Shown: in pieces, positions 39,701 to 51,700 of the stretch
Numbering within the stretch: position 1 is the first letter of the stretch
Layout of the letters: each line of letters starts with the position of its first letter
Assembly: GCF_963678635.1 (NCBI RefSeq)
Contig: NC_087068.1
Coordinates: forward strand, 11,044,027-11,108,026
Source of the DNA: Symsagittifera roscoffensis
Taxonomy: Eukaryota; Xenacoelomorpha; Acoela; Convolutidae
Direction of reading: 5' to 3'
Length of the DNA: 64,000 nt
The notes under the pieces: model-generated
The model's input: the letters and a program-made list of their open reading frames with translations, nothing else
Told to the model about the DNA's origin: nothing
Databases searched by the model: none
Translations under genes and position numbers: made by a program

Positions 39701-42700
39701 CGGCAATGCAAGATGCGATGCTAGAAAAGTTCAAAGAAACGAAAAAGAACTTAATTTCTGCTAACCATAAATACCGAGGATATTACGATCAAAAAGCACT
39801 TGCCCAGCCACTGAAACAGCATTCATTTTGTTTATTACTAAATCCTCTGTTGACAACTCAATCAGTTTTTGGAAGCAAATCAATGCAAGTCTGGATACCA
39901 TTGTACAGAGTTGAAAAAGTGTTGACAAATTCAAACTACATCATTCGCAAAATGGGAACCAATTACACCCAATGCGTACACCGGATTCGTCTCAGACCTG
40001 TTGTTCAGCATCAACCAGAAGATCTCGAAATAATTGATCCGAGCAAATTTGAAACGGATCCCTCACTTGGTAAATATCGAAGTGAACCAGGACTCTTCGA
40101 CGATTCTTTGCCCCAACTCTTAGACGACATCCAACCCGCGAACGGGGGACAAAGCAACCTTCCCGATGCACCTGCTCGAATCCGACTGTCAGTACCTCTT
40201 CGAGGACCCGCAGTAGCCCCAATCGTCCCTGCACCAGTCCCAATACCCGCAGCAGCGCCAATAGTTGCACCATTACCTCTGGTACCGCTACCAATAGCAG
40301 CACCGCCGCCACCAGCACTTCCACCGGACCCAGATCCAGAACCATTAGCTCCACCTGAGTTTGAATACAACGATGGATTAATTAACGACGAACCAATGAA
40401 CGAGGCAGTGGTAACAATGCCTACTACAGTTAATCTCGAAAACGATGGACAAAACATGGCCCAAGAAACCTCACGAACGAAGCGCAAAGCAGCAGTCGAA
40501 GCGCGAGACAAAATATTTTGCCAAACGCGCTTCAACAACGATGTGAGATATCACCCAATACCACCACGCGAATTGCAACCGCGCAAATTCAGCCTACGAA
40601 CAGTAGATGGACACGAAGTGGCTCCAATAACGCTCAGTCCAAGATCAACTCAAAACGAAAACCGATCAAAAATAAAGAAGAAGGTAGAAGAGGCAAATGG
40701 ATCTTTCCCTCCACGCGAAACGAAAAGAAATATAATAAAGGACAGTGTACAACGAGCGAAGCAACTGACTAAAACTAAACGTAAAGACGGACCTGGAAGC
40801 AGCAAAGATTCGGTGAACTCAATCTACGATGAACCAAATATCTTTGTTGGACCAAGAAATGTTTTACAGTTCCTAGGCTCTATAGCGCACTGTGTCTCAA
40901 GTGACTTTCACATGAACAAAGGAGTAGCACGACAAATCAGCAGTGCCTATCCATGTATGAGGCCAACACTACAAAGCATTGAAACACCAATAGTTGGGTC
41001 ATCAGTTGCTGTGTCTTTGCCTTGGGAAAACAAGTCAATTTTCAACCTGGTTACAAAATCACAATTCTTTGACAAGCCAACATACTACGATTTGTCAAGA
41101 AGCCTCAACTGCATCAAGCAGAAGATATTGCAGAAAGGAATAAACGCAATAGTCATGCCAAAAATTGGATGTGGACTCGATAAATTGAAAGAAAGTAGAG
41201 TTTTCAGCCTAATTTGCGACATTTACGGAAAAACTAACATCAAAATCTTTATTTATCTATGACGAAAAATCCGGATATCAGCTAGTACCGTTCATGCATG
41301 CAATCAAAACATTTGCCACTACAGCCCACGTTGAAGTCGATCGAAACACCACAAGTTGGGGCCTCAGTTTCTGTGCACATTCCTTCTCAAAACAAATCAA
41401 TATTCAATCTAGTGACAAAAACGCAATATTTCAAAAAACCGTCTTATTATGATTTTACACGCAGCCTCCGCTGCATGAGGAAGCAGCTAATCGAACAAGG
41501 AATCAAACAAATTGCGATTCCGAAGATAGGTTGTGGTCTCGATAAATTACGAGAAAATTCAGTTTTCAACATCATTTACGATATCTTCCGAAAAGGCGAC
41601 ATAAAAGTCTTCGTCTATGTCTAAACAGCGTTATTTCACCGGTTATCATCATTGCAGCACCCTACGGACACGTGCACAAAGCCGGCTCACTAGCAGAAGT
41701 CAACTTCCTGGAGATCTCAAAAAGCGCACGAAATCCCCATGTATTAACATAGGGAATAAAAAAATTTTGGGACCCCAGAAAATTTTCAGAAGAAGAAATT
41801 TTAATTTAGTACCGCCGATGACATCTGTAGCACCAATGAGGAGCCTGCAGAAGCGCAGCGCAGGAGGAAATGTATAGAACTCGAGATATCAAAAAACACC
41901 TCAACCTCCCATGTATTAAGATCACGAATAAAAAAGTTTCGAGCACCCCGACAACTCAGTGATCGAATCTCGAAAATTTTGACACCAGTGAGCTCTCTAG
42001 CACCAATGAGGAGGATCCTGAAGCCCGGCGGAGGAGGAATTGTTTAAAAGCCGAGATCTCAAAAATCACCCTCTCCGGCCATGTATTAAGATGGGGAATA
42101 AAAAATTCTCACGTCCCCCATCAAACTTCTGAATGGATTTTGAAAATTTCACTACCAATGATCCCAGGACCACCAATAAGGAGGCTCCAGAAGCTCGGCG
42201 GAGGAGGAAATGTGTACATCTCGAGATACGAAAAATCACCCTCACCGCCCATGTTTAAGCATTACGAATAAAAAAGTTTTTCGTCCCCCATCAACGAGTC
42301 GAAGGAAATTCAAAAATTTTGGGCTCATTAATCTTCAAATCACCAATGACGAACAGGCACGAAGTTGGTCCACTACCAGACCAAAATTTGGTGACATACA
42401 TCAATTCTCAACATTCCCATGTATTAGTATAGGAAAAACAAGAAAAATAACTTTCGAGGGATATCTTTGCAGAAATGCGGAAAGAAAACACTCAAATGTG
42501 CCAGCAAAGATCCAACGGAATTGTTAGGACAACCCTGAAAGGTTACAAGTAATGCTTAAAAACAACACGCGAACTTGAAAAGCTAATTAGAACATCATAA
42601 ATATCAACAAATTTGATGAAAAACTGAAATTCATCAATTTTAATTCTAACTGATGCCAAGTTTTGCTCAGGCGAACCAGCAAATTGCCTGAATAGCCTAT

Positions 42701-45700
42701 AGGAGTGAAGTGCGGCTACAGTTGAAGAAACGAATTGAAAACACGAAAAGCCAGACACTGCACAAAATACGATGATCGCGACCAATGCAAAAACATCGTT
42801 GAAACGTGTAATTTTCAAATAATAAAGTCGATCACCTTCATTCAGGGAGTAAGGCCAACAAAGGCACAAAACACCCATACGAAGAAGACAAAAAGACTTC
42901 TGAGGGAACAAAACAAAAAACGAGTAGAAGACGAAGCATCAAATTATAAGCATGTATAACAGAGTACAAATTGCGTTTCTAGTTGAAAAGCTTCAAAAAC
43001 AAAGTGAATATTTCAATAAAACAAATCATTGTTAAGTTGTTGAAAACACATTCGCAATTATTGAGGATACGAGAAGAACTTAACAGCCTCATCTTAATTT
43101 AGACACCGACCTCAGCATCGATAGAGCAACACGAATGTCAAGCAACGAACGAACGAAGACAGCGATACCAAAATGTGAAACGAAACGACGACCAAAACTA
43201 GTCAGCTACTCCACGCGACAGTACTTGCCGTGCAAATTCAGCTACAGCTGACAACTGAATACATCATGATATCATTAATCTGACCCTATCATCTATCACT
43301 TAACTCCCTTAACCCGACTCAATGTGGCTTCCTATCCCCATTAAAATATTTCCCATTTAAACTCAATTGAATTCTCTTTCACATAATGTAAATTGAAGTA
43401 ATAACCTGTGCTTCTAAACCAATGAATGTTAATTATTTTTGTGATAACTTGATAGTTCAATTACTCATTTTCCTGTAGCAGTATATATTTTGTCAATCTG
43501 ATTGTCGATTTTAAACTTAATTATTTTAACTGTAAACAGTCAAAAACTGAAAACCACCCGGGAAGATTTCTTCTTGTGAGGTAGTGTGACATCACTACAT
43601 GACGTCATGCATTCTTATGCTATATTAGATTACATAATTAACCTTGTTAATGAAATGAAGTTCATACATTTATATTTATTTAACTATGTAAATATTGATG
43701 GTAATTAATACCAACCATTGGAGATTTATACCGAGCTACTAATCAATTGGGTAGACTTGAAGAGAATAAAATATAAGAATCATGCTCTAACTTGCGCCGA
43801 TCGACTAGCGATATTCCAGAAGTTAAGAACCGAATCCTGCGTCCTTAAAAGCAAGATAAGTCTTAACCGCTCGAGACATATAAATTATGGAAACAATCAA
43901 TAACAATTGATAGCCAGTAGTGCTAATTAATATTCGAACAGCTTACTACATTATCAATAAACGACAATATAGCTGTCCACAGCCATCCGAAGGGACACTA
44001 TATCACACTTAACTATGGCTATCTTACAAGAATTGTAAATTGCAGCACACGTGCGATTTGAACCTGCAATCATATGATTACTGAGCACCATCACTACCGA
44101 TGCGCTACAACGCCAAACTCTAATGATCTAACCGAGTGTCATGTCTTCCACGTTCTGGTTACGAATGATCAAATCCTGCACCGACTGATCCGCCTCCGCC
44201 CCACTCCCTCCACCCACACTCTCGTCCAGAGTGACAACCACCCCCTCCGAATCCGAACCCCCAACTGGAGCAGTGGAATTCAGTCGCTGATTTGCTGCCG
44301 ACGTGTACATGATCTAAATTAGAGACTTTTTTTGTAAAAAATGGTGTTGCCTATACAGCAATCATTGTCGTTTACACAGAACAAAGCGACGAAGTCGCGA
44401 ATCAGAAACGACGTGATCTAAAAGCATCGAAAACCTGTTGAATTTTTGATTCTCAATTAGATGGAAAAGTGTTCATTTTGATAAAGAAAAAAGAACACTG
44501 ACAGGTATTTTGAAATTTTGATTAATAAAAACTTAAATTACGCAGCTAAAGACAAAAAAACTTAAGTAAAATGGCAAACGGAATACGAAATATTAAATTA
44601 ATTACGATCTATTTGACTAATTATTAGGAATTTCTTTTAAATTGTTTATATTGTAGGAAAAATTATGAGTTTTCGCCTACGAGTTGTCGCCTCGCGAATA
44701 CATTTAAATACCTCTACGTCCGAACTGTTGATATCCGAGAATGAGCTCGGAGCTCGTTTAGCTTGCTGGTTGTTTATTTCATCATAACTCGAGTCAATCT
44801 TGTTCACACTCGTGTCAGCCTGGACAACATCGTCGAAGCCGGACTCGTTCAATTGTCCTAAAAAACGGTGGATTCTAGATCAATTTATTCATAATTATAA
44901 ATTTTTAGAGATTTTTTCTTAATTGTAACTCACTAAATTTTCTCATAAAGTTTTCTCATAACTCATAAATTTTTCATTACTTTCAACCGAAACCGAGATT
45001 TACCAACCTTGATTACCATTTGAGATGTTTGAAAAATCCGAGTTTTCAGCATTGATAGAGTTATGCAATGCATTCAGATCTCTCGATTTTCTCAGGCGTT
45101 TCTGTTTTCCTGTTACGTCATCAGGTCCTGTGACGTAATCATAACCACTCCCGTCTGAACCAGTGGTCACATTTTCAAAATCCGAATTCTGCTTGGACGA
45201 AAAATCTTGCTCTGAATCTGAAGGTTTTTGAGGTAGTTTAGAAAGGTTACTGCACGGATTCGAACCTAGGCTCCTGGATTTGTGTCTGGATTGAGCAGGG
45301 GGAGGTGCTTGGGTGTCGATGTAAGCGAATGAAGCGCTTTCAGTGTCCGTTTCGGTGAAATCAGTTTCTGTGTATTCGGATTCAGTATTTGTGACGTCAT
45401 TTACATGAAGAGATTCTTCTAGAATGTTCTCAGGAGGCGGTTGGACAGGACTTGAGGCTTCTTCTGCTTCCAAAATGGTGGATAGAGCGGAGACATCTGG
45501 GATGATGACTGGTAATGTGTTTTTCCGGGGGACTTTTAATGAAACTTTGGCTGAAACACAATTCAAGTTTCGTGATGGCACAAAATTACTTCAGGGGTTC
45601 TAAAATGTAATGATCGAATATTTGTGCTGACGATGATTACATTTATAGCAAGCTTTAGACTTTTTTATGATTGAACAACAAAAAAATATTTAACTTTTTC

Positions 45701-48700
45701 GCAAGCATAAGCTGTGTCAAAATGATGAAAATGACCTCCATATTCATAGGTTTCCGATTAAATTTCAGTCATTTTGCCACGTTTTTAAATTAAATTAGTT
45801 AAATAGCTCAAGATACTGAATGTTTTCTGTTATAGCCATCGGCCAGACGTTCGGTCGACTCGATATGATGAGTGCATAAAGTATCTATAGTATGCCTCTG
45901 TCGTGATAGTGATATACTGCTCTATACTTTGAAATTCTGAGCTATGATAGATTTTTCATAAATTTGGATCTTGTTGAGCTGTTAGCACACGCAAAAATGG
46001 CTCTCGGTTTACTTTCGGTGGCCAATGGGATGTCGTCTTCGTCGTCGCTGTTGTCACTTCCACTACTTTCCATGTGATTTGCCCCTCCTCCAGAAGAAGA
46101 AGTGGACTTCAGGATGCCACTCAACTCACTCCCGATCACGTGACGGAAGTAGCCTGAAAAGGAAAGGAGACAGGTAAACATCAATGCCACTCAACTCACT
46201 CCCGATCACGTGACGGAAGTAGCCTGAAAAAGAAAGGAGACAGGTAAACATCAATGCCACTCAACTCACTCCCGATCACGTGACGGAAGTAGCCTGAAAA
46301 AGAAAGGAGACAGGTAAACATCAATGCCACTCAACTCACTCCCGATCACGTGACGGAAGTAGCCTGAAAAAGAAAGGAGACAGGTAAACATCAATGCCAC
46401 TCAACTCACTCCCGATCACGTGACGGAAGTAGCCTGAAAAAGAAAGGAGACAGGTAAACATCAATGCCACTCAACTCACTCCCGATCACGTGACGGAAGT
46501 AGCCTGAAAAAGAAAGGAGACAGGTAAACATCAATGCCACTCAACTCACTCCCGATCACGTGACGGAAGTAGCCTGAAAAGGAAAGGAGACAGGTAAACA
46601 TCAATGCCACGCAAGAATGCAGGCACAAGCAGGAGCGGATCTAGGATTTTCTCAAGGGAGGGGGCAGATTTTTCAAAAAAATTAAATTTTGTCGACCTGT
46701 TTTTGGGTCGACCAAATAGTTTTTCGAGCTTTCTCAAATCCCTATTAAGATCCTATTTTGAGAAAATTTCTGCGACGCAGGCTGGCTATTAAAAAAAGCA
46801 GGCCCAAAAAGAGTTTAATCAAATTTTTGCGTTTTCAGCGCGCGCTCCCCTCGCAGTTAGTATATATTGGCACCAAATGCTCTTTTAGAAAAACTTTAAG
46901 GCTGCTAGCAAATGGATGTCATAAAAAACTATAAAGGGAGACCCCTTTGGGTAATCTAAGCAGATCGAGAAAAGACCGGTAACAAGTGCAGAAAATCAAA
47001 TTTGATTGGCTATTTTTTTAAATGCCGGTCCTAACTTATGTTTGGTTTATTTGCACAAGAAAATGATTTGAAAATTTCTCTTATCAAGTTACTGATATGA
47101 AAAGTTGTAATTACCAACAGGGTGCTTGAATGTTATCATCGGCAAGCAAGAAAAAACATCTGGACGTCAAAGCAAGTCGAATATTTTTTAAATTAAAAAA
47201 ACCATTAGAGTGCAATAATTTTTTTTCAAAAAAAATTTTGATTGCAATAAACTACAGAGATTGATGACAACCAAAGTGCAAAAAAGACACTTTAACTCCT
47301 GGAGTGAAAAAGCTCACCTTGACAAATTGGCAAAACATCTATCCAAATTGGAGATGGAATTGAAAAAGCAAGGTGAAGATGATGACAGCGCCAAATAGAT
47401 AGAACAGATTAAAATGTAAACATAAACAATACAACAGACAGATAGCAATCAATGCGTTACAATAACGGAATAAGGTATATGTATGTTTTTCAGATCTAAG
47501 ATGTATAAAAATTTCGATTATATGCGAAAAATGTGAAAAAAGCCTGCTCATCCAAGCGATCATCACACAGATAATAAGCAAAAACCTCAGATTATGTCTG
47601 GGACCAGCACAAAAGACAATCTTATGTTAAAAGCAGCGAGGAAAATTCTAAGCAACACAATTCATTCATTGAGAATTTTCAAACCAACGCCTTCTATTTC
47701 ATTTTTATAGCGTTTTCAACATATATCAATTTATCTGAGAGCTCATTTTCAAAGTAATCACCGAAATTAGAACTGCGCTAACGTTTTTGAAAGATCTGAC
47801 TGAGCGCATTGTATACTAAAACGATATTTCAAAAAACTTACTTAGCAATCGTTTTTGTGACGTTGTTTTTCTCGAAAATGAACTGACCCTGTTCGATGAA
47901 CTTGAGGATTGACCTCTTGACCTTGGTAGCTCCTGCTGTTTTGAATCTCTCGTGCAGTTTCTCCTCAAACCATCCCATCACGTGATTCTTCAAACGTCTG
48001 GAAAAAAACTCAATTTTTAATTTCTGAATTGCATATGAGCCGGACTATCAGATGTCGACATTTTGTGTAAATGACAACAATGCTTTATGATTTGATGCTT
48101 TTGAAAATTGAGGCTAGTTTTGGTGGATATTATCGAACTTTACTACAAAATTTGATCCCGGTTTCAATATTTACATAGAGGCGAAGCTGGTCTTCGCGCC
48201 ACTTGCTATACAAAACAAGAAAGCCGCTAAGTCGGATAAAATCGAAAAGGTCAAAAAATAGATCTATCAAAATGAATAAAGCTAGTTTTGAAGAAAAAAA
48301 AGCAACACGCAGAAACCTTAGCAGAAACCCTTTAAGACGAAAAAAAACAACAAGACATAAAAAGTTAAGAAGTCCCCCTCAAAACACACAAACACACACA
48401 TACAAATTTTTCGCTTGTCGAAAGACGCAAAGCTAGTCCATTAAGCCGATTTAGTATCAGCCCATACCTATCAAGCGAAAAAACGAAAAAAAAGTTGCAA
48501 TGAAATTCTATAAATTCTAATAAGATTTTTTTGACATTTTGCACAATCTAGAGAAGATCAGAGAAATTACGTTTCCATTAAAGCAACTCAAAATTAGGAC
48601 ACTAACCAAAAGGATTTAAACCAAAATCATAAGGGCAGAACAAAATTTTGAGCGATAAAAAAACATATAGATATACGTCAAAAGAAATATAAAATATCAG

Positions 48701-51700
48701 TCCATTCCAGCTTAGTAAAATTACAAACAGCCGACAAAAATCAAAATACTAAAGCACAATGTAACGTGCGTATAACAAAAAAAACAAATGTACAATGTGG
48801 CAACTAAGCCGACAAAACATAAGCAGACAAACAATAGGCCGACAATTTTTTTTGAAACGGAATATTTACTGTTTGAAAAATAAAACAGGTCCTGTCAGAT
48901 TCGAACCCAGGAACTTTGGCGTCACAGGCGTATTTGTTACCTCCAGACCAAGTGCACTGGAGACGCAAAGAAAGTTTACCATTTCTAATATTGACCGTTC
49001 TGTGAACAAAGTTATTTACGGAAAAAAAGTCTAGAACCCGATTGCAAAACCCTTGCCTATCGCAAGGGTTATGACATAAATATTGAAACCAGGAACAAAT
49101 TTTATGGTAAAGCCCGACAATATCCGCCAAAATTGGGGAGGTCGCAAGAAGTTTTCTGGGTTTTGCTGGGGCAGCAACTACAAATGAGCGAGTCTGGAGC
49201 ATTGGAGGAAATAAAATGATGATACGACCAGAGAGCCTTTCGACCGAAAGTTTTTGTAAACTTGTTTCTACATGAAAATTTGTAATTTTCTGTATTCTGT
49301 TCTAAGCAATTCATTCTTTTGCTCTTAAATTTGCTTTAAAAAAATGGACCAAACCGAACAAAAATTAGCAAAAACCGAACCGAACCTAAACTTTTGTTGA
49401 GTGAACCGCTCACCTCTAATTTTTGCTCAGGAAAAATTAAGAATGTCGACGATATTATCCTGGACGGAGAAATAATAATTATTTTCACTTTCATGGCCGA
49501 TAGATTTAGTGGTTCAGCTCTCCGAGCAACTTATTGAAATAATATGATTTCCTCACAGCCACATTTCGCACAAAATAGCTTTTTAGAAACTTTTCACTGC
49601 TCTTTGAACAAAAATCGCGTTTTTTATCATAGCCACCTGATATTTTGGGACACATTGTCAAAATTCGCAAATTCGCAAAATACGCACATATGTTCACGGT
49701 ATCATTAGATATGTAGCAAAATAACATCTTCATATGTTTATTTTCAAATTTTTGCCATTTTTTGTAAATTCAGGGAAAAAGATTAAGTTGTAATCGGAAC
49801 TTTGTGACGCAGTTGTCCAATTAAAGTACCTTTTCTCTGCACAATGTCTGCACATATTTCTGTAGTCTGCATTTGTTGCCGTCTGATGGACAAAACAGGA
49901 GTGACACACCAGGAATTTACACGCGTCACACTTCACACTCCTCTGGTCTGAGAAGAAGGGGAGGATGGAGAACTGTAGGCAGCAGATGATGCAGTGCTTC
50001 CGGTTGAAGTCTGGGTCGTGGTCCAGAATGGCAGCAACACGTGCGTCCTCCTCCTCCGGAGAGAACAGGGGGCTGGAACGCGTAACAAGAGCACCCAGTT
50101 TCACAAAATGTACTAGAATGAGGCCACTAAATATTTTTAACACTTAAAGTTTTTTTGAAAATAAAATCTTCGGAAGCGAAAATCAGTTGCACTATAACAT
50201 CCAAACAATTTATGAAATTTTATATAATGAAAACGTCACACATTTTAATCTAGAGGCAAAGCGAATACCACAAACATAGCGCTGCAAGCCGTTAGACAAA
50301 CAATGAAACGAAGTCAATTGAGTAGAAAACAATTTAAAAAGTCGAAAAACAAACAATTACAAAAATTTCATAATTTTATTTGATAATTTGACAATAATAC
50401 GTCCAGCAATAGAATCTCCGGCTTGAACTAAGTATTCAGGAAGATTTAGCAAACCACAGTTAAGCCAACGTAACATGCGTAAACTTCCGTTGAGCCGAAA
50501 TCAAAATTTTTGTTACCAAAAATTTTGAGCTCCAAAAATCTGAAATTCTAAAAATGTTATCCTTTAACAGGCTTACAGGGCGTAAAATTGTGCTGTTTTC
50601 AAAAGACACAAACATACATCACAAAGCCGAAAGCATTAAGGCTGATTAAAACTGTAAAGTGAAATAAGGAACATAAAAATTCTGGGAGGTGGTAGCTCAG
50701 CCGACAAAATCAGAGGCGGATTTAGGGGGGATGCCCCCCCCCCTAAGAGATTCGACCCCCTGCCGACCCAAAGGGTTCCTCTTTGCACTATTTTGAGATA
50801 TCCATACTTGGATTTTCTAATTTTTCCTTTTTTTGGCCTGTTTTTCAAAATTTTACCTGTGGCGTAGAAAATTTGACCAAAACAGGGTCTTTCTAGTGCT
50901 TTGGGAGAACTCGGAAATTCACTTTGATCGACCTCAAAAAAGGTCGACAAAACTTTCGAAATTTTTTTGAAAATCATCCCCTCGAGAAAATCCTAGATCC
51001 ACTCTTGGACAAAATATAACAAGGATAGCCAGCTGATGTGCAAACATCACAGAATGCTCCGACAACGGTCTTAGAAAAAAACATTTTTTTTCCAAATTTA
51101 TGTCGTTTTTTTTCTGTGTGGTGTGATAAAAAGCTCTGAATGAAAAAACAAAAATTTGGCAAATTTGACACTCATAGTCAAATAGACCATTTGAAAAAAA
51201 GTTGTTGTAAGACCAGAAAAGCGAAAAAGAAATTGTGAAAAAATTGTTTTTAACTTTATAAACTTATTCTATTTTTTTGCAAAATCTTTTGTTTGAAATT
51301 TTAATTCTCAAAATGGCGCTAAAAAATCCTAAACTAATTTTATTCGAGCAAAACTAAGTTTTTCCTCTTTGAATTAATCTTAAATAAGCTACTCTAAGCC
51401 TGCAAACCTTATGTTGACATACCTTATTAGCTAAAAATTAGACCAAAAATCAAAAATATCAAACCGATTTTTCTCGACACTGCTTTAAGTGTCTTTCAGA
51501 ACTTTTAATGTCTTTCGAACCACGACTGGACAAGCTTTGATAAGATATAAAATTTAAATTATTCCGATGATTCTTTGTGGCACCTGATTATGCGTGGAAA
51601 AAAATTAAAGCACATCCGAATATAAAATTCCTCCACATTTTTCAAATGGTCGGAACAACAAGACAAACAAAATATTCTTGAATTTCTTGAATCATAGTGA

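Larger units (their letters stand above)
27326..44007 (+). mobile_element. Composite Ty3/gypsy-like LTR retroelement (two elements sharing an LTR)
   Basis: Outer LTRs (27326-27748 and 43585-44007) are 423 bp each, begin TGTGAC and end ATCACA, and differ at only a few positions. The complex is bounded by the direct repeat CTTAA (27321-27325 and 44008-44012), a 5-bp target-site duplication. A truncated third LTR lies at 37327-37533. Element A (27326 to middle LTR) carries gag, protease, part of RT, RNase H, integrase and macrodomains. Element B (37327-44007) lacks the rest of its LTR, gag, protease and 5' RT. The integrase DDE triad and an RT of metavirus type place it in Ty3/gypsy. The copies are very similar, so insertion and duplication are recent. 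It is antisense to the host gene within one intron. Frameshifts, stops and deletions make both copies non-autonomous as read. Confidence 0.9.

Noticed and set aside
44042-44115. Functional tRNA gene
   Set aside because: Boxes A and B are recognisable, but I could not pair a complete acceptor and anticodon stem.
46113-46606. CRISPR-like array
   Set aside because: The 70-bp units are contiguous with no spacers, and the DNA is eukaryotic; it is a minisatellite.
47339-47581. Membrane-protein-like 80-codon minus-strand frame
   Set aside because: Hydrophobicity follows from AT-rich sequence read antisense; no start context, splice support or family motif.
49830-50072. Endosomal FYVE-domain protein, or a synaptotagmin-like (Slp) or rabphilin/RIM gene
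   Set aside because: The finger lacks the basic lipid-binding motif, and the post-finger segment (GWFEEKL, RFKTAGATKV) fits Slac2 better than the SGAWF-type of Slp. C2 domains could still lie left of the window.
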